Shown: positions 33,242-41,592 of the stretch, in pieces
Layout of the letters: each line of letters opens with the position of its first letter
Position numbering within the stretch: the stretch's first letter is position 1
Source: CBDBND01 sp965262665
GTDB taxonomy: Bacteria > Pseudomonadota > Alphaproteobacteria > Rhodospirillales > Rhodospirillaceae
Assembly (NCBI GenBank): GCA_965262665.1
Contig: CBDHFR010000004.1
Span: forward strand, 2,604,001-2,668,000
Reading direction: 5' to 3'
DNA length: 64,000 nucleotides
Translations under genes and position numbers: made by a program
The notes under the pieces: generated by a model
What the model was told of the DNA's origin: nothing
The model's input: the letters and a program-made list of their open reading frames with translations, nothing else
Databases searched by the model: none

Positions 33242-34398
33242 ATGTCCCCGCGTACGCGGTCTCTCTGGGTGAGCATGCACCGCTGGTCCGGGATTATCCT
33301 GGGCCTTTTGGTGGTTCTCATTGGGGTGACTGGGTCCCTACTAGTTTACGAAGACGAGTTGGACACCCTGCTAAACCCAGACCTGTTCCGGGTTGAACCG
33401 GGTGACGTGTATCTACCTTACGACGCAATCGTCGCTGCGGCTGCGGCAGTCGGACCGGATCATCTACAACCGGGATATCTGACCCGCCTAGACGATTCAC
33501 CGTCGCGCCCGGTGGTGGTCACCCTGCAAGGAGACACCAGCGAAGAGGTGCAGGTGTTCGTCAATCCCTACACGGCCGAGGCGCTTGGCCTGCGCTCCGG
33601 TTTGTCGTCCATGGCCTTGATCCGCCGCCTGCACGGTGATCTCGGCCTGGGCTCAATCGGCGAAGACATTATCGGTGTGCTGTCCATCATCATGGCACTT
33701 ATGTGCGTGATAGGTCTGGTGGTGTGGTGGCCCAGCAAAGGCGCTTGGCTGCGTAGTCTCAAAAAAACGTCCGGGCTCATCCAAGGATCATGCTGCAGGG
33801 CCTGCACAACGCTGGTGGTGCTTATCTGTTCCTGTTCCTCTTTCTCTCCGCCGTCACCGCGCCACCCATTATCTGGAAACTGACCACGCCCCAAACGAGT
33901 CCGGCGCAAGCAGGCGGTTCAGTGCAAAGCGGTCCGACCCGCTCTGGTCCGCCACAAGGAACCTCAGCTCCAGCCGCGTTACCGCCCAGTATTTCCTGGC
34001 AGGCAGCCATAGATGCGGCCCGGGACACCATACCTGGGCAATGGGTCGGCTTCACCTTGGGACCGCTAGGCCCGGCGCCCTTTTACATGGTCCGGCTTTG
34101 GCCGCCGGGGGAAACGGAAACGCCTGAGATGATCACCGTGTTCGTCAACCGCTACTCGGGCGACATCCTACGCGTGTCTTCTCCGCAAGCATTGACACCG
34201 ACGCGTATGATCTCTGCAGACTTTGTCATCACCCTGCACTCGGGTGCCGTTGGCGGCGATGTGGGACGGTTCTTGATGTTCATTGCGGGACTTGGTTTCG
34301 CCGTGTTGTTTGCCTCCGGTTTGGCGACCTGGTGGATACGCACCTTCCCAGGCAAGCGCACATCAACCGAAACCTCTTTGGAACAGACTGTGGAATAG
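33242..34398 (+). CDS. PepSY-associated transmembrane protein (frameshifted)
   Basis: A PepSY_TM-type inner-membrane protein in two frames. 33242 to about 33766 gives LWVSMHRWSGIILGLLVVLI (first helix with the conserved His), the PepSY-like periplasmic part, LHGDLGLGSIGEDIIGVLSI and a third helix ending VVWWPSKGAWLRSLKK. From about 33766 another frame gives NVRAHPRIMLQGLHNAGGAY, LFLFLFLSAVTAPPIIW, and a last helix (FIAGLGFAVLFASGLATWWI). The shift falls in a run of seven A at 33761-33767; eight A would join the frames. Such proteins often accompany TonB receptors and may be ferric/cupric reductase-like. Real mutation or homopolymer error cannot be told apart. Confidence 0.82.
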
Positions 34399-34618
34399 TG
34401 AGCCCGCACATGCACAGCATCTGGCTGATCGGCCAATGCTGGATCGACCTTTTGCCGAGCGTGCTTAACCTCTATACACGCATAGGGCAAAATAAAGGGA
34501 CAGCTAATGTAGGGATCTATTTTCCAATTCTCGTGTGCTGATCCCCAAGTTGATGTTCTAGTCCCTTTGATGAAATTTCTTGTGATCTAAAGACATGATT
34601 GGAATCAGGAGTTTGGCC

Positions 34619-35155
34619 ATGCCGAAACCATTTATTGCATGTGTGTTATCTCTGTTCTTTTTGAACCCAATTGTAGAAGCATCCGATGGAGGTATTTTGA
34701 TTTTCGGTGGGACTGGACAATTGGGCTCTGAAATTGTCAAGGATCTGATTGAGAGCCGTGAGGATTTTACGGTATTTGCGCGCCCCACTTCGGACCGTTC
34801 GCGATTGAAAGGTCTTGATGTAGCTTATTTTATTGGCGACATGCTGTCTGAAGCAGATATGGAAAGGGTTTTTTCAGAGACCTCATATCGGGCAGTGATA
34901 GATGCATCCGGCATACGCCGCGGCGGTGACCATAATTTCTACATAGAGAGTCAGCGTCTTATTGCGAAATGGGCAAAGGAAACGGGGGTTGGTCAAGTTA
35001 TTCTGCACGGGGCGATCGGAGCAGGTGACAGCGGTGAAATGTTTATTTTTGAAAATGTACCCGATATGCAGCGGCGCTCCATTGCCGCCAAGACGATCGC
35101 GGAAAAGATCCTGACCGAAAGCGGTGTTCCTTACACGGCATTGTCACGTTATTGA
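34619..35155 (+). pseudogene. Exported NAD(P)-binding SDR/NmrA-like protein 2, C-terminus lost
   Basis: A 178-residue product that begins with a signal peptide (MPKPFIACVLSLFFLNPIVE-A) and an NmrA-type nucleotide-binding fold: ILIFGGTGQLGSEIVKDLIE, FVARPTSDRSRLKGL-like segment (FARPTSDRSRLKGLDVAY), AVIDASGIRRGGD and QVILHGAIGAGDSG. It ends abruptly at GVPYTALSRY, where full-length relatives continue with 'RPG' and about 80 more residues. An IS6 remnant starts 35 bp further on, so the gene was probably truncated by it. It has the same odd combination of signal peptide and NAD(P) fold as the protein at 27389. Confidence 0.72.
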
Positions 35156-35189
35156 ACGGTAGTGACGCGAATTGGCATAGAACTCAAGC

Positions 35190-35632
35190 TCAAGCGGCAG
35201 CGGTGACAGTTTGCCACAGGCTCATAGCGTGGTTGCGAAGCTGGCGTAATGTCTTTCGGGATATCAGATGGCGTTGGACGTTGAAGGTGTTGTAGACGGT
35301 GGCGTGGGTAGAGAGAAACCGCTGCGCTGATCGAGCCGATTTGAAACGCTGCATGCGTCGTTCGCGCTGTCGGACTGGTAAGTGAGAATTCTCGGCCCGG
35401 TTATTCTTCCTGCCACCAAAATCATGGTGCCTGATCAGGCCCAAATCCTTCAGAGCAGCACCATAAGAGGGCAGTTTGTCTGTGATGAAGGTAGCTGGGA
35501 CAAAGCCTTGCTTTCTCAACAGTTTGCGTATCACCTTGAGCGCTGCCGTCTTGTTTCTGCGTGACTGAACCAGGATATCCAGCACTTCGCCTTCACTATC
35601 GACAGCTAGCTCATTCTTACTATTTGATGTCA
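35190..35632 (-). pseudogene. IS6-family transposase, C-terminal half
   Basis: Reads NELAVDSEGEVLDILVQSRR, then LLRKQGFVPATFITDKLPSY (second catalytic Asp), GLIRHHDFGGRKNNRAENSH (Glu), and RFKSARSAQRFLSTHATVYN, the IS6/IS26-type C-terminal region. The N-terminal HTH and the first Asp are missing beyond 35632. It borders the truncated SDR gene. Confidence 0.85.
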
Positions 35633-35725
35633 GGACACGCTACCTAATTGATAGTACGTCATAATTTAGCTACCTAAAATTCTTTAAAAAACGATGTAGA
35701 AATCCGTAATCAAATTGAAAGCGGA

Positions 35726-36640
35726 TTGGTTACAACTCCAGCGCAGCCAGGCGCACTCTTGTCGTATGCTTTCTCCGGCACCCCGTTTTCGGCTCCGCCG
35801 GAGCACGCTCCCAATACGCCTTTCGCGGCCCACAAAAAAGGGCCCAGGCGGAGTGATGTAAGGATCAGTTCTTCTGACACCCAAGCTGTTCCGTTCAATG
35901 CGCGGGCCATTGCCGCGAACGCCGCCCAACTGCTTGCAGCCGTTGCCGCGCATGTCCCGACGCGGCTACCGATCAAAGCCCCGTCACCTGCACCCGCACC
36001 TGTCGACGATCTGTTTGGCCATGCCGCCGCACAGCCGCCTACGCCAAAACGCGCCATCAAGGCCGCGCCCAAGTCCAAGACCGCCGCCCCGCAAGCCCGC
36101 GATTGGGGGCCAGTGGCTGAACTCGCCTACGAGACTTCACCCGCCGATGCCGAAGTCCCCGCAAGTGAACACACGGCAAGAGAGCCGGGTGCAAACGAAC
36201 CAGGGTCAAGCCATGCTGGCATCTACGAGCCCTGGCGTCCCCGCACGTTACGCATTCCCGGCGCGTACAAACATCCGACGCCACTGGTGCAATCCGCCGC
36301 CATGGCGGCGGTGCCTCATCCCGTGCCGGCCTACCGCCCGATGCTGCCCGTGCGCGTCGTCACCGACGGCCTGCTGTCCGATGCCCAGTTCGAAAGCTTT
36401 ATCCTCGCCGGTCAGGCCCACAGCCATCACCTCAAAGCCACTTACCGCATCGGCGAGGGCTGGGAGATCATAGAGCGCGTGACCGGTAATGACGATGATG
36501 ACAATAACGGCGAAGCGACAGGCGCCGGTCTTGAACCCGGCGCCGATGTCATCGGCGACGGCGAAGCACTGTCGGCGCCGGTGCGTTTTCGCCGCGGCTG
36601 GATGCTGGGCGACGGCACCGGCTGCGGTCCCGGACACGTC
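35726..36640 (+). pseudogene. Strawberry-notch-type helicase/methylase, N-terminal part only
   Basis: The frame (TTG 35726; no ATG start is evident) has a Pro/Ala-rich beginning, then PVRVVTDGLLSDAQFESFIL, AGQAHSHHL, GWEIIERV and PVRFRRGWMLGDGTGCG, the entry to the Walker A motif of strawberry-notch-like SF2 ATPases of plasmids and phages (normally GDGTGCGKGRQ). At 36640 the sequence changes to PGHVRAGQED and the helicase is lost. The frame ends in AT-rich DNA at 36724. A fragment of a large mobile-element gene. Confidence 0.7.
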
Positions 36641-36655
36641 CGGGCCGGTCAAGAA

Positions 36656-36730
36656 GACATAATTCTATTGTTGTACTCAACAATATATTGTTCTTTTTCA
36701 AGTTGTTGTTGTACTTGTTATTGACACTGT
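36656..36730. other. AT-rich TTG-repeat patch at a rearrangement junction
   Basis: In otherwise GC-rich DNA this stretch (for example ATTGTTGTACTCAACAATAT and AAGTTGTTGTTGTACTTG) is strongly AT-rich with inverted and direct TTG repeats. It follows the point where the strawberry-notch homology breaks. Confidence 0.4.
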
Positions 36731-37007
36731 AATAGGCTGCGCGCCAGCGGTGGCGCGTTGCGTGCTCCCGGTTGTGTTGACACGGAGCCTGGGAGGCTTG
36801 GCGATGAGCTTGATACTTGTGCGGTTGTCGAACGTTATTGACATTGTTGATGTCATAAGACCGCCGAGCACCGTGATCCGAGGCCACGAGTACGCCTCGG
36901 CCGGGGGAGCGGCGCCGCTTGCCATCGGCGCCTGACTGGCGGCCGCCCTGCCGGGCCGGCCGCCCCTCCATAAAGATTGCACCCGCTGGCCGGCCGGCGG
37001 GTTTCGT

Positions 37008-37194
37008 GCGCCAACGTGTCGCGCGGCGCTCGCTTTTCCGCGCCGCCGCGGCGCTGGTCGTGCTCTTCGGCGCGCTCGCCCTCCCCGCGACCGCCGAGGC
37101 GCAGACCACGGCCCTGGTCGGCAACCTCGATGAAGGCGATAACGCGGCGTTGGCGACGGTGACGCCGACGACGCCCAGCGGCGTCGTCAAGACC
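37008..37194 (+). pseudogene. N-terminal fragment of a secreted protein
   Basis: From a GTG at 37008: MRQRVARRSLFRAAAALVVL then FGALALPATAEAQTTALVGN, a signal peptide followed by the start of a mature exported protein. About 37195 the sequence changes to minus-strand helicase. The rest of the gene is not present. Confidence 0.45.
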
Positions 37195-37575
37195 GCTGCC
37201 GAACATGTGGGTAGTCTCCAAGTCAACCCGCCCATAGTCACCGAAATGCCCCCCGAATTCCCGCATGACCGATATATCCGACCCACCGAACCGGTAAATT
37301 GCCTGCCAGTCGTCGCCGACGGCGAATAGCTGGGCGTTCGGCGATCTAACGAGCAACGCCTTCAGCAACCTCGCTCGCGGCGGCGAAATGTCCTGGAACT
37401 CGTCAACCATGATGTAACCGAATGGACTGCGGTAGCGACCGGCTTCCACCAAGTCCGTCGCCCGGTTGATCATGTCATGGAAGTCGATTTCTCCGGCTCG
37501 GGATAGCGTATCCTGATAGCGCTCGAAAATCGGCCGGAACACAGCGAGGAACGTTTCCGCCCGTCCTCCATCTTG
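37195..37575 (-). pseudogene. UvrD-like helicase fragment (motif II region)
   Basis: Encodes FRPIFERYQDTLSRAGEIDF, MINRATDLVE, YIMVDEFQDISPPRARLLKA (Walker B with DEFQD), and GDDWQAIYRFGGSDISVMRE (motif III), as in superfamily 1 helicases of the UvrD/HelD group. It stops at about 37195 next to an unrelated exported-protein fragment. N- and C-terminal parts are missing. Confidence 0.75.
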
Positions 37576-37742
37576 AAGGTTTGCTGACCTTTCCGCGACT
37601 TCAGACTGCGCTTGGTGTCCGGTGGTGTTTCAGGGTCGGCGGTCAATGCTTGATGGCTTACGCTATTGGTCAGGTACCCGACACAGGGGCTTTAAGTTTT
37701 TAGTACGCACGCTAAGCAATCAGAGCGGCTTCTCAGAACACC

Positions 37743-38463
37743 TCAATTGATCAACCCCGCTTCGGCGATGAACCGTGTTGGCCGATTTAGATGGTGTGTT
37801 TGATCCGAGACAACAAGCAGATACTTTCGGGCGCGCGTGATCCCCACATAAAGTAGCCTGCGGGCCTCATCGAATTCCGGCTGCGTTCCAGCCGTAAAGT
37901 GGGGAATCTGCCCTTCATTAGCATGAACAATTGCTACTGCGTCAAATTCACGGCCCTTGGAGTTATGCAGGGTCAGGAGTTTGATAGCATGATCGGGATT
38001 GGCGAAGAGACCAAGATCGGAGATTTCAAGGTTTACGACATCGATGTGTGTGTTTCGCATGTCGTTCATCATCTCTTCGACCGATCCTGTCAGCGCTTCC
38101 GCCGTTGCTTGATCAATCCAATCTTCGGCACGCAGTATATCGGCGGATGCGCGCGCGCTTGCTTCGAGCCAGGCCGCCCCGCCTGGGTGATCCTGTGCGA
38201 TACGTTCGGCTTCATAGACAAGCTTAAGCGCGGTGCACCGGCCCGGATACGAAAACACGTCAAAGCGGCTGAGACCCATCGCTTCGTTGATCACGCGGAA
38301 TATAGCCTTTTCAACGCCGGGCAGATGCAGAAGGGTTTCAGTGTCCACACATGCGCCGAGTTGCTCTGCGAGGACGGCAAACAGGCGGCTTCGCCGATAT
38401 CCTTCAGCGTCTTCCCCGCCCTGAACGTCGGCGAGGTGGACGCCGATATCGAAACGGCCTCAC
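37743..38463 (-). pseudogene. UvrD-like helicase, C-terminal fragment of a second gene
   Basis: The frame reads VHLADVQGGEDAEGYRRSRL, FAVLAEQLG, then AIKLLTLHNSKGREFDAVAI (motif V, HxxKGxEF), and RRLLYVGITRARKYLLVVSD (motif VI), ending AEAGLIN. Its 5' side is cut by family A at about 38467. Because it lies 5' of the motif II fragment on the same strand, these are two different helicase genes or a rearranged one. Confidence 0.78.
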
Positions 38464-38468
38464 CGGCT

Positions 38469-38503
38469 GTCCCTTCCGAAAACTCCGTCCACATAAGCTC
38501 AAT
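38469..38503. repeat. Family A end fragment (A12)
   Basis: TGTCCCTTCCGAAAACTCCG and TCCACATAAGC match one half of family A. It sits exactly at the 5' truncation point of the helicase fragment. Confidence 0.6.
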
Positions 38504-38681
38504 GATGATTTACATCCAGTTTAAGCGGTTGAGGTTTGCGGAAAGCACAAGGCCTGAAAACAACGCTACGAAATGCTTCGGGTTCTGTGCGAACCACCGA
38601 TGGGTTCCGCGGGGCAGGACGCCGTCGGAGGATAGCTCGGTTGACAGTGACCGGTGCCGGTCCTTAAGCCGTTTCCGGAGA

Positions 38682-39306
38682 ATGGAAGATCGACGGAACG
38701 GAGCGGTGAGGGAACGGATCGCACGGCTGCGCATTGAGCTGCAAGAGCTGGAACCGAAGATCTGGCGGCGCATCGACGTGCCGTTGTCGATGACGCTAGA
38801 GGCCCTGCACGAGGCGATCCAGATGACCATGGGCTGGACCTCATCGCACCTCTGGGAATTCGACATCGATGGCCCCTGCTACGGCGATCCGTCATTCCGA
38901 GAGTTCGACGACGAACCGCGGGTCGGTCTACGGGGCTGACGGTCTGAAGCTGTGCACCTTGACCGCGTCCGGGGTAAAGCGGTTCAGCTATGTCTACGAC
39001 CTCGGCGATAACTGGCGCCACGATGTGACCGTCGAGGAGATTGGCGACGGCGAACCGGGCATGGAATATCCCGCCTTCGTCGATGGAGCGAGGCGCTGTC
39101 CGCCGGAAGACATCGGCGGTGCGGACGGGTTCATGGATTTCCTGGAGGCGGTCCTCGACCCGACGCATGAGCGGCACCCGGACATGATCGGCTGGTACGG
39201 TGGGCCGTTCGACCCGATCGGCTTCGATGCGGCGCGGGCACGTTTGGGCTTGGAGAACATGGCCCGCCGGCGACGAGATCCGCTGGTTGGTCATAACGGT
39301 GTATGA
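38682..39306 (+). pseudogene. Plasmid pRiA4b ORF-3-like protein with 4-bp duplication
   Basis: Two frames of one protein. 38682 to about 38930 reads LRIELQELEPKIWRRIDVPL, MTLEALHEAIQMTMGW and LWEFDIDG; the second, to 39306, reads YGADGLKLCTLTASGVKRFS, YVYDLGDNWRHDVTVEE and PEDIGGADGFMDFLEAVLDP. This is the pRiA4b ORF-3/IS1096 TnpR-like family, common on plasmids and islands, function unknown. The frame break is a tandem GGTC in CGGGTCGGTCTACGGG; removing it restores EPRVYGADG. So it is a recent small duplication. Confidence 0.85.
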
Positions 39307-40051
39307 ACCTTCTATAGTTCTGCACGGACGGAGATTTCGAAAGGGATGACCGGCGGGATCAAGCGCAGCTATCCGGCTGGACCGTTGTCGGAACCACCCA
39401 GGGCCGGGGGCGAAACGACCATCACATGGAACGCGGCCAACCGAAAAAGGACATTTGGCTTCGCCCTCTCCGAAAGGACTGGAAGCGAACCCTCAACCGG
39501 TAATTCCACGTCCCGAGCGGACGGCTCAGGACGACTGAGTCAGCCATTTTGAGAACTTGCCTGCCTCAGAAACCCCTCGCCGCCACGGCACGGCCGAATT
39601 CGGACCCCACGTGCGCAATCGATAATCTGGCGGGAAAGCAGTGTTGCAATGGTGTTGATTGTTTATTGAAGGAAACCAGCGGTGGTTTTGGCATTGCTTA
39701 AGCCATTGTAAAAACTATTCTTTTTAGGGGCAAAATGCAGGAAATCCCCTAAACGGGCAAGCCCGCAACCACCTTTACCGAACTTTTCTAGAATTGAGAA
39801 AATCCGCAGATTTTGTGTGACGCACCGGCCCGCGACAACCTTATACAGAGCGTTTTCAGATTAACTGGATCGCACCTGTAGAACCTACCATGGAGGACTC
39901 TTAGGCTGCATGTCGACGCCACTCGGCCAGGGCGGCGGGCTCGGTCTTGTATGAAAATGTCGCAGCGGTTGCCGTATTCGCTTTTTCGCCCTGTCCGGCA
40001 GGCTTATGATGGCGCCTCATTTCTAATGGCAAACCCTATGGGAGGTCCCCT
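39307..40051. other. Intergenic region with repeat family C
   Basis: About 745 bp without a convincing gene. 39346-39552 is open but has no recognisable motif. 39870-39971 is a family C repeat. GGGAGGTCCCCT immediately precedes the ATG at 40052 and is the ribosome site of the methyltransferase gene. Confidence 0.5.
39870..39971. repeat. Family C repeat, copy C2
   Basis: TAGGCTGCATGTCGACGCCA and CTCGGCCAGGGCGG, TCGGTCTTGTATGAAAATGT match 7632-7730 with scattered differences. Confidence 0.7.
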
Positions 40052-41239
40052 ATGCTGCCGGTGATTGATCAGCCCTTTCCACATGACCTGATGCCCCTTC
40101 CCGATCACGACGAACACGCCCGGGAAGATTTCACGGTCACCTTGAAAATGTTCATGACGGAAAACGTCTATCCATACGACGAGTTGGTCTACGAAAAACG
40201 GGCGAAACCCAAGTTCGCCAAAGAACACGGCCGCGACCCGGAGGATTGCGATGAAGTCCATCACTTGATGATGGAGGATCCCTACACCCAGTTCTGGAGC
40301 GCGACAGCGCGCGCATTGCAGGAAGCCCTGTGGGACAATCAGGGCCGTATTGTCGAACGGCAATTGGATCGCATGAAGGCAGAAGTGAAAAAGAAGAGTG
40401 AAGAGCCGCTGGGTAGCTTAACCCTCGATCCTGATTTCGAGATGCCAAAGTACATCGACGCCGTCGACATTCACTGCATGCCGGGCGGGTATCAGACCAG
40501 CGTATCCGACGACGATCTCTTTGTCGGCGCTGTCTACGACCGAGGCGCCTACTATTACACCTACGGCATGGTCGGGCGCTGGGGCCAAGGCGGCGGTGCT
40601 GCGCTGGTGATGGCGATCAAAGATCTCTACCCTGACCTCAAGCCCAAACGCATACTCGATGTGGGTTGTGCCATCGGCTGGACCACGGCCCCTCTACTGG
40701 AGGCCTATCCCGATGCCGAGGTCTATGGCATTGATGTGGGAGCTGCGATTTTGCGGTATGGCCATGCCCGCGCCGAAGCCTTGGGCCACAAAATTCATTT
40801 CCTGCAAATGAGCGGCGAAGACATCGCGTTCCCTGACGGCCATTTCGATCTTGTGGTGACAGGTGGTGTATTCCATGAAACGTCCAACAAGGCGGCGAAG
40901 AAAATAATCGCCGAGATGCGTCGTGTTACCGCGCCTGGCGGGGTGTGCATGAACTACGACATCCCTTACGGCGGCGCCTACAACCTGCATGCCCAGTTCA
41001 TGCTCAATTGGGACTGCCACAACAACGCCGAGCCCTTCTGGCGCCAGTGGACCTCATGGGACCGCACCGAGTTCATGACCAACGGCGGCTTCGACCATGA
41101 CGCCGTGCAGGAATGGTGGGCGGACAGAGATCACCATGGCAACTTCAAGCTGTTCAAAGAGCCGTTCGATGACCTACACACCTCGGCCCGCGGGGGCATT
41201 GGCCGGGTGCATTTCTTTGGAGCACAGAAAGCGGCCTAG
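40052..41239 (+). CDS. Class I SAM-dependent methyltransferase, paralogue 1
   Basis: A 395-residue cytoplasmic methyltransferase. Residues 1-170 are a helical N-terminal domain shared with the paralogues at 44251 and 55304 (LDPDFEMPKYIDAVDIHCMP, GGYQT). Residues about 195-330 are the Rossmann-fold domain: KRILDVGCAIGWTTAPLLEA (motif I), AEVYGIDVGAAILRYGHARA, FPDGHFDLVVTGGVFHETSN (motif IV-V), and VTAPGGVCMNYDIP. The substrate is unknown; the nearest cargo is a TonB receptor 350 bp away on the other strand. The ATG has a strong GGGAGG ribosome site. Confidence 0.85.
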   Translation: MLPVIDQPFPHDLMPLPDHDEHAREDFTVTLKMFMTENVYPYDELVYEKRAKPKFAKEHGRDPEDCDEVHHLMMEDPYTQFWSATARALQEALWDNQGRIVERQLDRMKAEVKKKSEEPLGSLTLDPDFEMPKYIDAVDIHCMPGGYQTSVSDDDLFVGAVYDRGAYYYTYGMVGRWGQGGGAALVMAIKDLYPDLKPKRILDVGCAIGWTTAPLLEAYPDAEVYGIDVGAAILRYGHARAEALGHKIHFLQMSGEDIAFPDGHFDLVVTGGVFHETSNKAAKKIIAEMRRVTAPGGVCMNYDIPYGGAYNLHAQFMLNWDCHNNAEPFWRQWTSWDRTEFMTNGGFDHDAVQEWWADRDHHGNFKLFKEPFDDLHTSARGGIGRVHFFGAQKAA

Positions 41240-41334
41240 CCAGCTTGTCGTAAGGCAAGAACCTCAGACACTTTGGCTGTCCTCGCCGAACGTCTCATCC
41301 GGTTGAAGTCGCATCTGACAACGGACATGCTGCC

Positions 41335-41460
41335 TAGTCCCAGCCCCAGACACGTGCTGCGTTACCCCACAAAAAAGCCTGCTTCGCGTCCGGTTCCAGG
41401 CCTATTTCGCTGACGTCGTTCATGGAGTCGGCATAGGTCATGAAAGGATAACCGGTCCCC
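41335..41460 (-). pseudogene. Amidohydrolase (TIM-barrel), last 41 codons
   Basis: Minus-strand frame reading TGYPFMTYADSMNDVSEIGL, EPDAKQAFLWGNAARVWGWD-stop. This is the C-terminal helix region of the amidohydrolase-2 family (FLWGNAxRxFGL). Everything upstream has been replaced by family A copy A13 at 41462. Confidence 0.75.
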
Positions 41461-41461
41461 C

Positions 41462-41539
41462 TGTCCTTCCCGAAAACCTTATCCGCCGATCTTCATGATG
41501 CAAATCTTCCCGGTGCGGATGGGGCTTTCGCAAAGGACA
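41462..41539. repeat. Family A element, copy A13
   Basis: Bounded by TGTCCTTCCCGAAAACC and GGGGCTTTCGCAAAGGACA. The minus strand encodes DLHHEDRRIRF. It marks the truncation point of the amidohydrolase fragment. Confidence 0.85.
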
Positions 41540-41545
41540 GCCAAA

Positions 41546-41581
41546 ACTACTTCGCTGCTGCAGGATATGACCGTGCGTGAG
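41546..41581 (+). mobile_element. IS630 transposase, last 11 codons
   Basis: NYFAAAGYDRA-stop, matching the ENYFAAAGYDRD-stop end of the IS630-type fragment at 63533-63709; both are followed by a TGCTCTAG sequence, the likely IS end. Only this tip remains. Confidence 0.55.
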
Positions 41582-41592
41582 CGGAAAATGCT

